From NCBI GenBank assembly GCA_003232385.1, contig QIJE01000039.1, positions 1 to 34,365 on the forward strand: DNA of 34,365 bases. Direction: 5' to 3'. Positions 9,461 through 16,649 of the stretch are shown piece after piece (positions within the stretch are counted from its first letter, which is position 1; each line of letters begins with the position of its first letter). The notes under the pieces are model-generated. The model ran no database searches. It was not told where the DNA came from and was given only the letters and a program-made list of their open reading frames with translations. The stretch comes from a bacterium (lineage in GTDB: Bacteria > SZUA-79 > Acidulodesulfobacterales > Acidulodesulfobacteraceae). A program made the translations under genes and the position numbers.

Positions 9461-10913
9461 AATAAAAACTGTAAATCCGGTCATTATCAGCTCTAAAAGG
9501 GGTGATGCCAATATGGTGAATACCAAATCTTATATCCCGGGCAATACCGTCTTAGGCGTATTTACATCTTTATATATCAAAAAGAAAGAATTAAAGGATG
9601 CTCATAAGGACGGTATATTTTACAACTGGTTTTTAAAGGGCGATTTGACATTCACAGATGCTCACGCATCAGATGACGCAAGAAGGTATTTTCCAAATCC
9701 CTATTCGATAAAAGAAGAAAAATACAAAGGCTGTTCCGCCTATGATCTCATGTTTGAGGGTGATTCTTTTAATGAACCCACAAGATCGGGAGAAGCATTT
9801 ATCAATATCGAAGGTTCAACTATTTACAATAAACCTGTCAAGAAATCTATTTCCTTTCATCACTCCAAAGAGGATAATGCAGACAATAAAATATTTAACT
9901 ATGAATCGATTAATGCCAATCAGATTTTTGAGGGTAAAATTATCGGCAGCGAAGAGCAAATTTCTGCATTCAAAGAATATTTTCCTCAGAAAATTACGGT
10001 ATATATGGGTTTGTCAAAAAACTCTCAATATGGAAGGGTTGTAATTGAATTGACAGATGTGTCGGATTACGATCGGGAGATAAAAACCGACACAGAATCG
10101 GATGATGAGGATATTGTGATGACACTTTTATCTGATACGGTCATATATAATGATAATGGGTTTTCTACTGCCGATACGGATAACCTCGAGAAATTACTGG
10201 GTGTAAAAATAAAAAATTCCTTTATCAGAAAAGATGTGATAGAGCAATTTGTCGGAGTGTGGAAATTTAAAAACCAAAGTGAAACGGTTTTTAAGGCGGG
10301 AAGTTGTTTTAAGTGCGATAGATTGCCGGACAATTATGAAAAACTTCAGATAAAAGGCATTGGCGAAAAAATACATGAAGGGTTTGGAAGGGTTATTTTT
10401 GGATGGCAAGTTAAACAAGATGAATACTCAAAAAAATCGGAAGCGGAAACCTTTAATAAGCCGCCGGGCATCCCGCCGGATTTTGTAAAAAAGATTGTAA
10501 CTCGGATTATACAAAACAGGATCAAAGATCAAGTTATTTTAAAAGCCATGTTGGATGAGGACTCATTCGGAAATCTTCCGACAAAATCATTATGCGGAAA
10601 AATGCAATCTATTGCGATGAATATTAATACATTTTACAAGAACTTTGACGAGATTGCAAAAAATAAGATTGCGCTAACGCAACTTGAAAAATGTAACAAT
10701 AAAACTACAAATCTTTTAAATCATATTCAGGGTGATAAGGCTATTGTTGATACTGATGGTTTCTTAAACAAGATATATAATTTGGACGAGTTTACCAAAC
10801 TCTTAAAAAACAAAGATGACTTTTCAAATGAGATGAAAAAAGTTTACCTGAAAACATTCTTTAATTTTATGCGGAAAGAAAGAAGGGGGGTAAATAATGA
10901 GCAAGAATCATAA
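9441..10913 (+). CDS. csx10: Csx10-like Cas5-family RAMP (subtype III-D marker)
   Basis: I choose GTG 9441 because AAGGAGG ends 6 nt upstream. An in-frame ATG at 9423 has no ribosome site. This gives 490 aa. Features matching Csx10 are TKSYIPGNTVLGVFTSLYI near residues 28-46, a LSKNSQYGRVVIEL loop at 191-204 like the R-x-x-Q-Y-G-R of the family, and a C-terminal glycine loop GEKIHEGFGRVIFGW (308-322). Csx10 is the Cas5-type subunit of III-D complexes that holds the crRNA 5' handle. The last ~150 residues are helical and less typical, and could supply a Cas11-like function (speculative). It overlaps the genes on both sides by about 20 nt. Confidence 0.75.
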   Translation: MKAIRYKIKTVNPVIISSKRGDANMVNTKSYIPGNTVLGVFTSLYIKKKELKDAHKDGIFYNWFLKGDLTFTDAHASDDARRYFPNPYSIKEEKYKGCSAYDLMFEGDSFNEPTRSGEAFINIEGSTIYNKPVKKSISFHHSKEDNADNKIFNYESINANQIFEGKIIGSEEQISAFKEYFPQKITVYMGLSKNSQYGRVVIELTDVSDYDREIKTDTESDDEDIVMTLLSDTVIYNDNGFSTADTDNLEKLLGVKIKNSFIRKDVIEQFVGVWKFKNQSETVFKAGSCFKCDRLPDNYEKLQIKGIGEKIHEGFGRVIFGWQVKQDEYSKKSEAETFNKPPGIPPDFVKKIVTRIIQNRIKDQVILKAMLDEDSFGNLPTKSLCGKMQSIAMNINTFYKNFDEIAKNKIALTQLEKCNNKTTNLLNHIQGDKAIVDTDGFLNKIYNLDEFTKLLKNKDDFSNEMKKVYLKTFFNFMRKERRGVNNEQES

Positions 10914-12242
10914 ATTTGACAGGTATAAAATAATATTGAATGGCATTATAAGAAATATATCGCCGCTTCTTGTCGGCGGAGGAGGGGACGAAGAGACCGA
11001 CAGTGATATTTTGCGGGATAAAAACGGCAAACCCTTTATTCCGGGGGCTTCACTTGCGGGGGTTTTGCGGCATCATTTATACAAACATTATAAAGAATTC
11101 AGGAGTAATGATGCAAATAATTTGGAATTAACCCTTCTCGAAAGCTATTTTGGTTCTGCAAATTCTGATAACGGAAATAGCAGCAAGATTATATTTAGCG
11201 ATTTAGTATTAGCGAATGATGCACATGTCCAAATTAGAGACGGAATTCGTATCGATAATAAAACAGGAATCACATCCGATAAGGCAAAATTTGATTATGA
11301 GGTGATAGAACAGGGCGCCGAATTTAAATTTACAATTGAAATCGGCGGAGATAACAAGGATGAACTCTTAGGCTTTATCTCAATATTAGAAGATGATATC
11401 AAGGGAGATAGAATAATAATAGGCGCTAAAACAAGCCTTGGATTCGGCAGGATTGCGTTAAAGAATAGCAGCCTCAGTTTTTATGATCTAAAAGACAGAG
11501 GCGATATAATCAAATGGATGAAAAAAGAGGATAACCCCTTTGTCGGCAATTCGTCAAGGCAGTATAAATATCAATCGGATAGTTTTAGAATGGAATTTGA
11601 TTTTGTTATCAAGGATTCATTAATCGTAAGGCACTATTCAGATGATGCCGCCGCATCCGATTCATCTCACATTAAATCTTCAGGACATAATATTATACCT
11701 GGAACATCCATAAAAGGCGCAATACGAGCAAGGGCCGAAAGGATTTTTAACACACTAAAAATAGCAAACGGAAGTGAACTGTTGGATTGTCTTTTCGGCA
11801 ACTCTTCAAGTCTGAGCAAGGTAAGAATTAATGAGGTTGTTGTTGCCCAGAATGTTGTAAACGGTATTCAGCAACGCATTAAAATTGATAGATAGACGGT
11901 GCTCTTTTTGACAGTATGCCTATATTCGCTAAAGACACTAAGGATACCAACAAATTGATAATAGAGCTGGACAATCCAAAAGATGCAGAGATTGGATTGC
12001 TGCTTTTAATATTAAAAGATTTATGGACAGGGGATTTGCTGATCGGGGGTGAGAAAAATATCGGAAGAGGCGCTTTTGAGGGCAAGAGTGTAAAGATTTC
12101 ACATAAAGATTTTAATGCGACGATAGATAAGATAGATTCTATTCCTGAATCACACAAAAAAATACTTCAGGATTATGTTAATGAATTTAACAGTTTTGTT
12201 ATAGATGAGAACGATTTGTCACAGGAAGGAGGCCGTAAATGA
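10897..12242 (+). pseudogene. Two-domain Cas7-like RAMP gene split by a frameshift
   Basis: Two consecutive frames together make one Cas7-Cas7 protein. The first frame (10897-11895, 332 aa) has a full Cas7 domain (GKPFIPGASLAGVLRHHL at 44-61; AKTSLGFGRIAL) and then the start of a second (NIIPGTSIKGAIRAR), ending at TAG 11893 after QQRIKIDR. The second frame, open from 11892, encodes DGALFDSMPIF and ends with the missing glycine loop LLIGGEKNIGRGAFEG (stop 12240-12242). The I-D-R...G-A-L-F segment is normally continuous in Csm3-like proteins, so a loss of 1 nt (or 4 nt) near 11890-11897 explains the break. It could be a real mutation, an assembly error or recoding. I see no canonical slippery heptamer. 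An ATG at 11916 could start only a fragment. Confidence 0.8.
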
Positions 12243-12796
12243 ATATAATTGAAAATGGTTTGAAATTGATGAGTATCAAAAGCAGCACTAAAACCAACTT
12301 GATATTGGAGGATCTTAAAAAGATAAAGGATTATATAAAAAAAGAATCCAATGTCGTTGTATATCTTGATAATGAGGTATTAATCGGCAAGTATAATAGC
12401 GATTTTAGTTTTCAGGAAGACAAACGGATAGAAAAACAATTTGTCAGGAGACTGCGCATATTCAATCAAGATGAAGAACTGCATCTATGGCGTTCCAACG
12501 GCGGATTACATGGACGATACAGATCTGATAGTGAAGGCGAAGAAACTGATTTTATTGAAGCGAACCAGGTTATCTTTGGAACTAAAGCAGAGATTTACAA
12601 CGAATATACCATTTTAACCGAGCAAAGGGGAACAGAAATAGCAATTCCGGGAAAATGGAAAACGGATAACAAAAAAATGAGGGTGGCAATCAAAACGAGG
12701 CACTATATAGGTTATAAAAATGGTTACCGGGCTGCATATGTAGATGTAAGGTTTGTAAAATTTGTGCAATTGCCACTTATGGAGGGAGAACGATGA
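12239..12796 (+). CDS. csx19: Csx19-like protein (TIGR03984-like, subtype III-D)
   Basis: 185 aa. The middle of the protein reads like the Csx19 family: RRLRIFNQDEELHLWRSNGG, then HGRYRSD, a FGT turn and EQRGTEIAIP near residues 127-136. Csx19 is a small accessory subunit found next to csx10 in III-D loci; its exact role is not established. AAGGAGG ends 6 nt before the ATG, which overlaps the previous stop as ATGA, so expression is coupled to the broken cas7-cas7 gene and could suffer if ribosomes stop at 11895. The assignment is from memory of family features, so moderate confidence. Confidence 0.7.
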   Translation: MNIIENGLKLMSIKSSTKTNLILEDLKKIKDYIKKESNVVVYLDNEVLIGKYNSDFSFQEDKRIEKQFVRRLRIFNQDEELHLWRSNGGLHGRYRSDSEGEETDFIEANQVIFGTKAEIYNEYTILTEQRGTEIAIPGKWKTDNKKMRVAIKTRHYIGYKNGYRAAYVDVRFVKFVQLPLMEGER

Positions 12797-14946
12797 TGGA
12801 GAAAGCAACTTTACTAGCAAGAAAATCTAAAAAGGGTAAACTCATTGTAGAAATAGATTTTGAAGATAAGCCGCCGATGGCTATTCAAGAAATGTTTGTT
12901 GTTGATATAGATATGAATGACGAAAAATGCGAGTTTGAAAGAGTTAATGGATTAATTACAAGAGTTTTAATTAAAGGTAAAGAGTTGGAATTAAAGGCGA
13001 AGAAGAATAAAACTAATGTTTCCGGTAAAACTAATGTTTCCGGTAAAACTAATGTTTCCGGTAAGGCTAATGTTTTCGGTAAGGCTAATGTTTTCGGTAA
13101 GGCTAATGTTTCCGGTAAGGCTAATGTTTCCGGTAAGGCTAATGTTTCCACAGCAACTGCCCCATATAACTTTGTGCCATTGAATAAACAAGCAGTTACG
13201 CTGGATAAACCTGATTCGTTTGATAAATACTACGGAAACACAGGATATATAGATGTGGAAATTAAGACAAAAACGCCGATATATATCAGAAGATCCGGAA
13301 AAGAAGGCGAAGCGGGCAACTCAGATTTCTACCGGCAGGCGGGCAAATATCGTATCCCGGGAAGTTCCCTGCGGGGAATGATTCGAACGATGATTGAAAT
13401 AGCAAGTTGGAGCAGGTTTGGTTATTCAATAGCCGGGGATAACGAAGATAAAGGGATAAGATACTTTTATCGTACATTTGAGTCGAAGTATGTAAAAAAT
13501 GATTATAGTCAATGTATCATTGGAGGGGATAAGACAAGCGGTTTTTACAGTAAAGTAAAGGCAGGTTATTTTTACAAGAAGGGGCTTAACAGCTACGAAA
13601 TAAGGCCGGCAAGTATTATCGGTACAAATCAAATTTTTAGAGTAGAAGATGATTTGGTTGCAGGACAAGGGCTAAACGAAAGGATTTCTGTTGAAGATCC
13701 TAAAAGTAATAGATTCAAATTAAATAGGGATCATTATAAAGAAAAGTCTGAGCATGTTTATTTCGAGTATGACGAAGAGGCAGTCCATAAGCATACGGTA
13801 CTTATGAAATATGCTAAGGTTACGTCAATCAGACGATATGACGGAAATCCAAAGACGGATGAAGAATTTGAAGGATACTTAATCTGTTCCGGATATATGC
13901 CGAGCAATAAAAAGGGAAAACATCTGCATTGGGTTATTTTTCATGAAGATATAAATGCTAAAATACTGGAAATTAGCAAGGACTTAATGGATAGTTATAA
14001 AGATGATTATGATAGAATAAAATCTGCAAAAGGCAATAAGGAATCAATAATAAAAAGGAATGCAACCCCGTGTTTTTATTTGACGGATAAGCGAGGGGAT
14101 ATTGAGAGTTTTGGTTTTACAGGTCATTTTAGAATCCCTTACAAAAAGAGAATAACGGATTTTTTGCCTAAATATACACAAGACGGTGTTGATATTGCTG
14201 AATCTATTTTCGGAGTCAAAAATAACTTTATGACGCGTGTGTTTTTTGAAGATGCCCTTTTAGCCGAAAATTCCGCTGATAAAGTGACTACAAGTTGTAA
14301 AATACCTAAAATACTTTCAGGGCCAAAACCGACATCATTTCAATTATATTTGGAACAAAGTGCAAATGGCATGAAAAACTACAACGATCAAACTCAGATT
14401 AGGGGCAATAAACTCTATTGGCATCAAGATGGAAACAATTGGGAGGAAGATAAAAGTATAATAAAAAAGTCTGACACACAGCATACCGAAATTAAGCCGA
14501 TTAATGCGGGTGCTGAATTTCAAGGCAGAATAAGATTTGAAAATCTGAGTGATGTTGAAATTGGAGCACTTTTATTTGTGCTTGACCTGCCGGAAGGTTT
14601 GGCGCATAAAATCGGAATGGCAAAGCCGTTAGGCTTGGGATCCATTAGAATAAATGTAAAGCTGTATCTTTCCGACAGGGGTAATAGATATAAAAATCTT
14701 TTTGCCGAATGGAACGGTTTGAGGGAGAAAAGCGGAAAGGTGAATCAATTTAAGCAGGAGTTCGAAAAATATATTATTAATAAGATCGGAGAGCATAAAA
14801 GCAGTTTATGGGAAACAGATCGTCTTAAAGAGTTGAAAAGGATGCTTTATTTTGTGCCTAAACCTTATGCCGATGATATTAAGTACATGGATTTGAAACA
14901 ATTTAAAAAAAGAGATATTTTGCCATCTCCGACGGGTGTCAAATAA
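12793..14946 (+). CDS. Large RAMP protein, TIGR03986-like, with tandem-repeat linker
   Basis: 717 aa. Three parts are visible: an N-terminal strand-rich region of about 70 residues, a low-complexity linker of nearly eight K-[TA]-N-V-[SF]-G hexapeptides (73-119), and a large Cas7-like region. The latter contains KYRIPGSSLRGMIRTMIEIA (185-204), an extended insert, and the C-terminal glycine loop AHKIGMAKPLGLGSIRINV. This architecture fits the TIGR03986 RAMP family common in III-D loci. It probably contributes further Cas7 units to the effector. The start ATGATGG overlaps the csx19 stop by 4 nt, and ATG 12796 is equally possible. Confidence 0.75.
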   Translation: MMEKATLLARKSKKGKLIVEIDFEDKPPMAIQEMFVVDIDMNDEKCEFERVNGLITRVLIKGKELELKAKKNKTNVSGKTNVSGKTNVSGKANVFGKANVFGKANVSGKANVSGKANVSTATAPYNFVPLNKQAVTLDKPDSFDKYYGNTGYIDVEIKTKTPIYIRRSGKEGEAGNSDFYRQAGKYRIPGSSLRGMIRTMIEIASWSRFGYSIAGDNEDKGIRYFYRTFESKYVKNDYSQCIIGGDKTSGFYSKVKAGYFYKKGLNSYEIRPASIIGTNQIFRVEDDLVAGQGLNERISVEDPKSNRFKLNRDHYKEKSEHVYFEYDEEAVHKHTVLMKYAKVTSIRRYDGNPKTDEEFEGYLICSGYMPSNKKGKHLHWVIFHEDINAKILEISKDLMDSYKDDYDRIKSAKGNKESIIKRNATPCFYLTDKRGDIESFGFTGHFRIPYKKRITDFLPKYTQDGVDIAESIFGVKNNFMTRVFFEDALLAENSADKVTTSCKIPKILSGPKPTSFQLYLEQSANGMKNYNDQTQIRGNKLYWHQDGNNWEEDKSIIKKSDTQHTEIKPINAGAEFQGRIRFENLSDVEIGALLFVLDLPEGLAHKIGMAKPLGLGSIRINVKLYLSDRGNRYKNLFAEWNGLREKSGKVNQFKQEFEKYIINKIGEHKSSLWETDRLKELKRMLYFVPKPYADDIKYMDLKQFKKRDILPSPTGVK
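13009..13149 (+). repeat. 18-bp in-frame minisatellite, about 7.8 copies
   Basis: Units of 18 bp (first unit AAAACTAATGTTTCCGGT) run head to tail and encode K-T-N-V-S-G or K-A-N-V-F/S-G. Variants cluster: units 1-3 are AAAACT, 4-8 are AAGGCT, and units 4-5 carry TTC in place of TCC. This patterning indicates expansion by duplication of neighbouring units. Unit length is a multiple of three, so copy-number change preserves the frame. Confidence 0.97.
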
Positions 14947-16185
14947 ATGTCTAAAATTCTTATTACATCCATCGGTACGGGCATAAAAAAAGATGGCGGG
15001 TACAGGTCTGCCGAATATGAGATTGAAGGCAAGCGCTACAAGGAAAAGATCATTGCCAAAGCTCTTTATAATCATGTCAGGTTTGACAAAATCTTTATGC
15101 TTGGGACATCCAAATCTATGTGGGATGCGGTTTATGAGGCATTCGGCGGCAAAGATGAGAATATGTGGTGCAAATTATCGGGAAATCAAGAAACGGGTAA
15201 GATAGAGGAAAGAGATCTGTTGCCAATTACTGCATTATGGATGGATGATTTTAACATGGCCGGCTCAAAAACATTTATCGTTAATTACGGATTGGATGAC
15301 AGTCAGTTATGGGGTAATTTCGAGACCTATCTCAAAATAGCGGAATATATCGAAGATGGTGATGAGATATATCTGGACATAACCCATTCATTCCGCTCTC
15401 TTTCGCTAATGTCCTATATCATGCTTGATTTTGTCAAGTCTATGAGACAGAAAGAATTTACAGTGGAAGCAATATTTTATGGAATGTTTGAATATATCTA
15501 TGAGCCCTCTAATGTTGGAAAGATTACGCCTGTGGTAAATCTGAAGATTTTATTTGAAATAAACGAGTGGATAAAGGCAATTTCAGCGTTCAAGAATTAT
15601 GGCAGAGCCGAGTTGATAGTCGAAAATTTAGATAAGAGATTCGGAAAAGGTGATGAAAAGACAAAATATTTCAGCAGGTTTTCCGAAAATATTTCTATCG
15701 CAAATCTTTCCGCAATCAAAGCTTATGTGGATAGAGTGAAAGATAAATTGTCCCTCTTTGACGAAACGGGCTTTCCAATCATGAAGCTGGTTTCAAAAGA
15801 TTTAATCGACTTTATAAAAAGAATGGACAAAAAATATTTATCTGATTTTCAGCTTGAAGTGGCTGCATGGTTTTGCGAAAATAAAAATTACGCTGTAAGT
15901 TATATAGCTTTGACAGAATCGGTTGTTTCCAAAATATGCGAGATGGAGGGTATCGGCATGGAATCGGAGAAGGATAGAAAGGAAGCAAAAAAGAGGCTTC
16001 ATAGTGAGATGAAATATGCATCTCTTTCTAAAAAATATAAGACACTGAATCAAGTGAGAAACAGCGTCGCTCATCAGCTGTCCGATAGGCGTGGCAGTAT
16101 AATAAGTGATATTAAGAATTTAAAGAAAAGCATAGACAATATCGAGAAAGAGTTTAAAAAACTTGATAAATCAGGTCATAGTTAA
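14947..16185 (+). CDS. csx1: Csx1-like CARF-HEPN ribonuclease (TM1812/TIGR02221-like)
   Basis: 412 aa. The N-terminal CARF domain begins KILITSIGTGIKKDGGY and has DKIFMLGTSKSMWDA (47-61), a signature of TM1812-type Csx1. DITHSFRSLSLMSYI follows near residue 140. The C-terminal HEPN domain has the catalytic R-x4-H motif RNSVAH at 371-376. Cyclic oligoadenylate made by Cas10 would bind CARF and switch on non-specific RNA cleavage. The ATG follows the previous stop directly, and it is the last gene of the island. The active-site residues are intact, unlike the CARF protein at the head of the module. Confidence 0.9.
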   Translation: MSKILITSIGTGIKKDGGYRSAEYEIEGKRYKEKIIAKALYNHVRFDKIFMLGTSKSMWDAVYEAFGGKDENMWCKLSGNQETGKIEERDLLPITALWMDDFNMAGSKTFIVNYGLDDSQLWGNFETYLKIAEYIEDGDEIYLDITHSFRSLSLMSYIMLDFVKSMRQKEFTVEAIFYGMFEYIYEPSNVGKITPVVNLKILFEINEWIKAISAFKNYGRAELIVENLDKRFGKGDEKTKYFSRFSENISIANLSAIKAYVDRVKDKLSLFDETGFPIMKLVSKDLIDFIKRMDKKYLSDFQLEVAAWFCENKNYAVSYIALTESVVSKICEMEGIGMESEKDRKEAKKRLHSEMKYASLSKKYKTLNQVRNSVAHQLSDRRGSIISDIKNLKKSIDNIEKEFKKLDKSGHS

Positions 16186-16210
16186 AAATCAATCCATATC
16201 TTGCCTATCG

Positions 16211-16303
16211 GTTTTGATTTTATCCGTAGTAAATTGAAACCTCGTTACGACATTTCAAGTCTCATAACTCAAATACCCAACCTTACCTATAAGAAATTAT
16301 AAC
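16211..16303 (+). CRISPR. Possible relict CRISPR mini-array (two degenerate repeats, one 33-nt spacer-like gap)
   Basis: Bases 16211-16240 are a 30-mer beginning GTTTTGATTT and ending AAATTGAAAC, the form of 30-nt repeats common with type I-B/III systems. After a 33-nt gap, 16274-16303 ends TTACCTATAAGAAATTATAAC, close to the repeat 3' halves I remember ending ACCTATAAGGAATTGAAAC. The two copies agree at only about 16 of 30 positions, mostly in the 3' half. This would be a decayed array, not an active one, and the position just after the cas genes supports it. Chance in AT-rich DNA is a real alternative. Confidence 0.3.
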
Positions 16304-16382
16304 CGTAATAGAAATACCCGATAGATCATTAATCAAATATATATTTTCTAAAAACATAGCATAATTTCTATTGAAAATTTAC

Positions 16383-16411
16383 TTGACAATTTATAATCAT
16401 AGAAGTATTAT
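16383..16411 (+). promoter_or_regulatory. Sigma70-type promoter upstream of nosZ
   Basis: TTGACA (16383-16388), a 17-bp spacer, and TATTAT (16406-16411). It is a near-consensus match, giving an untranslated leader of roughly 230 nt before nosZ. Confidence 0.6.
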
Positions 16412-16457
16412 TTAAACAAGAACAATGTTAAAAGTTAACGAGTTGATTTTAACGGTA

Positions 16458-16473
16458 AACGATTATAATCGTT
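16458..16473. promoter_or_regulatory. Perfect 16-bp palindrome, candidate operator
   Basis: AACGATTATAATCGTT is fully self-complementary. It lies about 40 bp downstream of the predicted transcription start and 177 bp before nosZ. It does not match the FNR/NNR TTGAT-N4-ATCAA pattern. Similar half-site fragments (TTAACG) occur at 16435-16440 and 16449-16454. Confidence 0.45.
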
Positions 16474-16649
16474 GAATAATAAAGAAAATAGTTAGTTGAG
16501 ATTGTTAAAACTTTGTAATTTTTTTAATTATATATAGCTTTCGTAGCATTATAGATTTCTTATAATTAATATAATTTTTTGCATGTGTTTTTGTAATTTA
16601 AATTAATTTTTTTATTTTATCGTTAACACCCTATTAAGGAGGGGTTTTT

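Larger units (their letters stand above)
16186..16649. other. Gene-free AT-rich stretch between csx1 and nosZ
   Basis: No coding frame is convincing here. The first 120 bases hold two degenerate CRISPR-repeat-like sequences. The middle has a sigma70-type promoter and a 16-bp palindrome, and the last 150 bases are almost pure A/T up to the nosZ Shine-Dalgarno (AAGGAGG, 16636-16642). No obvious factor-independent terminator follows csx1. Confidence 0.7.

Noticed and set aside
11880-11920. Programmed -1 ribosomal frameshift in the cas7-cas7 gene
   Set aside because: No X-XXY-YYZ heptamer in the correct frame and no obvious downstream pseudoknot, so mutation or sequence error is preferred.
12885-13191. 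Two minus-strand frames with repeating hexapeptides opposite the minisatellite
   Set aside because: They are the 18-bp repeat read backwards; a repeat unit free of stops in all frames keeps them open. No ribosome site or independent support.
16348-16377. Third CRISPR-repeat-like segment ending ATTGAAAA
   Set aside because: Only the last seven bases resemble a repeat end, and its spacing from the second copy (44 nt) does not match the first gap.
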